NCBI GenBank assembly: GCA_023397045.1
Contig: JAEWUR010000194.1
Location: 1 to 7,012, forward strand
DNA: 7,012 bases
Origin: Planctomycetota bacterium
Lineage (GTDB): Bacteria; Planctomycetota; Planctomycetia; Pirellulales; Thermoguttaceae
Direction: 5' to 3'
Shown here piece after piece: positions 5,265 through 7,012 of the stretch; position 1 is the first letter of the stretch, and the number at the start of each line of letters is the position of its first letter. The notes beneath the pieces were generated by a model. It made no database searches and was not told the origin of the DNA. It worked only from the letters and a program-made list of their open reading frames with translations. The position numbers and the translations under genes are program-made.

Positions 5265-6812
5265 CTCCCATTCGATCGTGGCTGGTGGTTTGCTGCTGAT
5301 GTCGTAGACGACGCGATTGACGCCTTTGACTTCATTGATGATTCGGGTTGAGATTCGGGCCAGCAGGTCGTAGGGCAGACGGCTCCAGTCGGCGGTCATG
5401 AAGTCTTCGGTATCGATCGAGCGGACCGCGACGACGTCGGCGTAGGTTCGGGCGTCGCCCATCACGCCGACGCTTTGGACGGGCAGCAAGACGGCGAACG
5501 CCTGGGCTGTTTGGCGATACAGGCCGGCTTGTTTGATTTCTTCGACGGTAATGGCGTCGGCCTCGCGGAGCGTGTCGAGCCGCGGCTTGGTGACTTCGCC
5601 GATGCAACGGACGGCCAGACCGGGGCCGGGGAACGGATGACGCCAGACGATGTCTTCCGGCAAACCGAGTTGGAGGCCGAGTGCACGCACTTCATCCTTG
5701 AAAAGGTCGCGGAGCGGCTCGATCAGTTCGAAGGCCAAGTCGTCGGGCAGACCGCCGACGTTGTGGTGCAGTTTGATGGTCGCGGCGGGCCCGTCGGGCG
5801 AGCCGCCGCTTTCGATTACGTCGGGGTAGAGGGTGCCTTGGGCCAGGAATCGGGCGTCTTCGATCTTCGCGGCCTCATCGGCGAAGCAATCGATGAACGC
5901 GTGGCCGATGCGGCGACGTTTCTCTTGCGGATCGACCACTCCGGCGAGCGCCTTGAGGAACTTTTCTTCGCCTTTGACGACGTGCAGGTCGGTCTTGAAG
6001 TGGTCGGAGAACTCCTGGATGACGGATTCTTCCTCGTCCTTTCGGAGCAGGCCGTTGTCGACGAGGATGCAGGAGAGTTGGGGGCCGATGGCTTGTGCCA
6101 GGAGCGCGGCGACCACCGAGGAATCGACCCCTCCGGAGAGTCCGCAGATGACGCGGCTGCTGCCGACGCGCTGTTTGACGGAGTCGATGGTTTCGCGGGC
6201 GAAGTCGCCGAGTTTCCACGTGCCGGAGCAGTGGCAGACGGCCGACAGGAAGTTGCCGAGGATGGTTGCGCCCAGCGGCGTGTGGGTGACCTCGGGGTGG
6301 AATTGCAGGCCGTAGATCGGCAGCGAGCGATGTTTGACGGCGGCCAACGGGCAGGTGGGCGTCGAGGCCAGCGGTTCGAATTCGTTCGACGACTGAGAGA
6401 CCTGGTCGCCGTGGCTCATCCAGACGACGAACTCATCGGGGATGCCGGCGAACAATTCGTTGGAGGCGGTCAGCCGGCAATGGGCTCGGCCGTATTCGCG
6501 CGTCGGGGCCCCCTGCACTTCCCCGCCGAGTGCTTGGCAAGTGATATGGAGGCCGTAGCAGATGCCGAGGACCGGCAGGCCGAGTCGGAAGATCTCGGGA
6601 TCGCATTTTGGCGCGTTTGGCTCGTAGACGCTGGACGGACCGCCGGAGAGGATGATGCCCTTCGGGGCCAACTCGCGGATGCGGGCGGCCGTGATGTCAT
6701 GGCGGACGATTTCGCAGTAGACGTGTTGTTGTCGCACGCGTCGCGCGATCAACTGCGCGTATTGCGAGCCGAAGTCGAGCACCAGGACCTTTTCGTCAGC
6801 CAATCGCGTCAT
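5262..6812 (-). CDS. guaA: GMP synthase (glutamine-hydrolysing)
   Basis: Converts XMP to GMP using ATP and ammonia from glutamine, the last step of de novo GMP synthesis. At 516 residues it is close to the usual 510-525. Domains: a class I glutamine amidotransferase (9-190) with [14 protein letters not shown] (14-27), SGGPSSVY (56-63), the nucleophile Cys85 in GICYGLH, MSHGD (132-136) and the triad partners His172 and Glu174 in FHPEVTHT; then the ATP pyrophosphatase domain with P-loop SGGVDSS (225-231); then the dimerisation domain with [22 protein letters not shown] and the C-terminal KPPATIEWE. The residue after GICYGL is His89 instead of the nearly invariant Gln. The ATG at 6812 is preferred over an upstream one at 6977 because homology begins at once, GGAG stands 8 bases upstream, and the -10 box at 6845-6840 would lie inside a longer reading frame. 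xseB follows after 67 bases. Confidence 0.96.
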   Translation of the reverse strand: MTRLADEKVLVLDFGSQYAQLIARRVRQQHVYCEIVRHDITAARIRELAPKGIILSGGPSSVYEPNAPKCDPEIFRLGLPVLGICYGLHITCQALGGEVQGAPTREYGRAHCRLTASNELFAGIPDEFVVWMSHGDQVSQSSNEFEPLASTPTCPLAAVKHRSLPIYGLQFHPEVTHTPLGATILGNFLSAVCHCSGTWKLGDFARETIDSVKQRVGSSRVICGLSGGVDSSVVAALLAQAIGPQLSCILVDNGLLRKDEEESVIQEFSDHFKTDLHVVKGEEKFLKALAGVVDPQEKRRRIGHAFIDCFADEAAKIEDARFLAQGTLYPDVIESGGSPDGPAATIKLHHNVGGLPDDLAFELIEPLRDLFKDEVRALGLQLGLPEDIVWRHPFPGPGLAVRCIGEVTKPRLDTLREADAITVEEIKQAGLYRQTAQAFAVLLPVQSVGVMGDARTYADVVAVRSIDTEDFMTADWSRLPYDLLARISTRIINEVKGVNRVVYDISSKPPATIEWE

Positions 6813-6820
6813 AGACCACT

Positions 6821-6824
6821 CTCC
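6821..6824 (-). promoter_or_regulatory. Ribosome binding site for guaA
   Basis: GGAG on the minus strand, 8 bases before the ATG at 6812. It supports this start rather than the longer open frame beginning at 6977. Confidence 0.6.
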
Positions 6825-6839
6825 AGGGGGAAACCGCGT

Positions 6840-6868
6840 ATTATAAATCGGCGCGAGCGGGTGTACCA
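6840..6868 (-). promoter_or_regulatory. Putative sigma-70-type promoter of guaA
   Basis: The minus strand holds a perfect -10 hexamer TATAAT (6845-6840), 27 bases before the start codon at 6812, which would leave a leader of about 20 bases. At 17-base spacing the -35 position (6868-6863) reads TGGTAC, a poor match to TTGACA, so the promoter may rely on an activator or on other contacts. It could also drive the downstream genes by read-through. Confidence 0.5.
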
Positions 6869-6906
6869 GTACGGCTTTGGGAAAAATGCCGGTTGGTGTG
6901 AGCGTC

Positions 6907-6935
6907 TTGGTTGTGGGTGGAAAATCGGGTATAAG
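6907..6935 (+). promoter_or_regulatory. Putative divergent promoter for the gene at the right edge
   Basis: TTGGTT (6907-6912), a 17-base spacer and TATAAG (6930-6935) form a plausible plus-strand promoter 54 bases before the ATG at 6990. It is back to back with the guaA promoter, the two -10 boxes being about 84 bases apart. The match is moderate (TTG conserved in the -35, five of six in the -10). Confidence 0.45.
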
Positions 6936-6989
6936 GACTGCCCGTGGAGGAGGTTTACCTATTTTCCGCCAAATCAAGGGAGAAAAGCC

Positions 6990-7012
6990 ATGGAAGGCTT
7001 GCGAAACAACGT
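6990..7012 (+). CDS. Start of a divergently transcribed gene, truncated by the window edge
   Basis: ATG at 6990 is preceded by AAGGGAG (6976-6982) with a 7-base spacer and by a plausible promoter. Only MEGLRNN and part of an eighth codon are visible, too little to identify the protein. Nothing else accounts for the plus-strand signals here, so a real gene is likely, but its identity is unknown. Confidence 0.5.

Noticed and set aside
6813..6977. Longer GuaA start at 6977
   Set aside because: The added 55 residues precede the family's N-terminus and contain the guaA -10 box. GGAG supports 6812.

Overview
The window looks like chromosomal DNA from a high-GC planctomycete, most likely of the Pirellulales/Pirellulaceae kind. 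I base this on protein style (for example the variant DXS motifs GHAGCSVG and GICESHA), on intergenic repeats of a type I associate with those genomes, and on an in-frame heptad repeat inside a coding gene. This is an inference without a database search.

Nearly everything lies on the minus strand, so it reads from high to low coordinates. The order is guaA (GMP synthase, 6812-5262), a 67-bp gap, xseB (exonuclease VII small subunit, 5194-4781), ispA (farnesyl/geranylgeranyl diphosphate synthase, 4784-3840), dxs (1-deoxyxylulose-5-phosphate synthase, 3840-1912), nadK (NAD kinase, 1905-1033), a 106-bp gap, and a secreted protein of unknown function (926-39). xseB/ispA overlap by ATGA, ispA/dxs by TAATG, and dxs/nadK are 6 bases apart, so xseB-ispA-dxs-nadK reads as one translationally coupled operon. 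xseB-ispA-dxs is the same order as the well-known Escherichia coli operon. Functionally, dxs makes the first MEP-pathway intermediate, ispA condenses the C5 end products into prenyl diphosphates, and nadK makes the NADP that the MEP reductoisomerase uses as NADPH. guaA upstream has its own likely promoter (TATAAT at 6845-6840) and may feed the operon by read-through.

The right edge (6813-7012) is a divergent intergenic region with a second putative promoter (TTGGTT-17-TATAAG) and a good ribosome binding site for a plus-strand gene of which only the first seven codons are visible. No stretch over 300 bases lacks a gene. The longest gap is 6813-6989.

I see no defence system, transposase, CRISPR array or RNA gene, and most of the window is ordinary core metabolism. 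The most unusual feature is a palindromic array of 7-base GAATGNN units (4213-4276) inserted in frame in ispA. It adds a foreign-looking peptide in the loop between the GMVGGQ and IHRRKTGA motifs, comparable in kind to the Rickettsia palindromic elements that sit inside proteins. Secondary points are a His in place of the usual Gln next to the catalytic Cys of GuaA, the DXS motif variants, a long charged tail on XseB, and several small intergenic palindromes and repeats.
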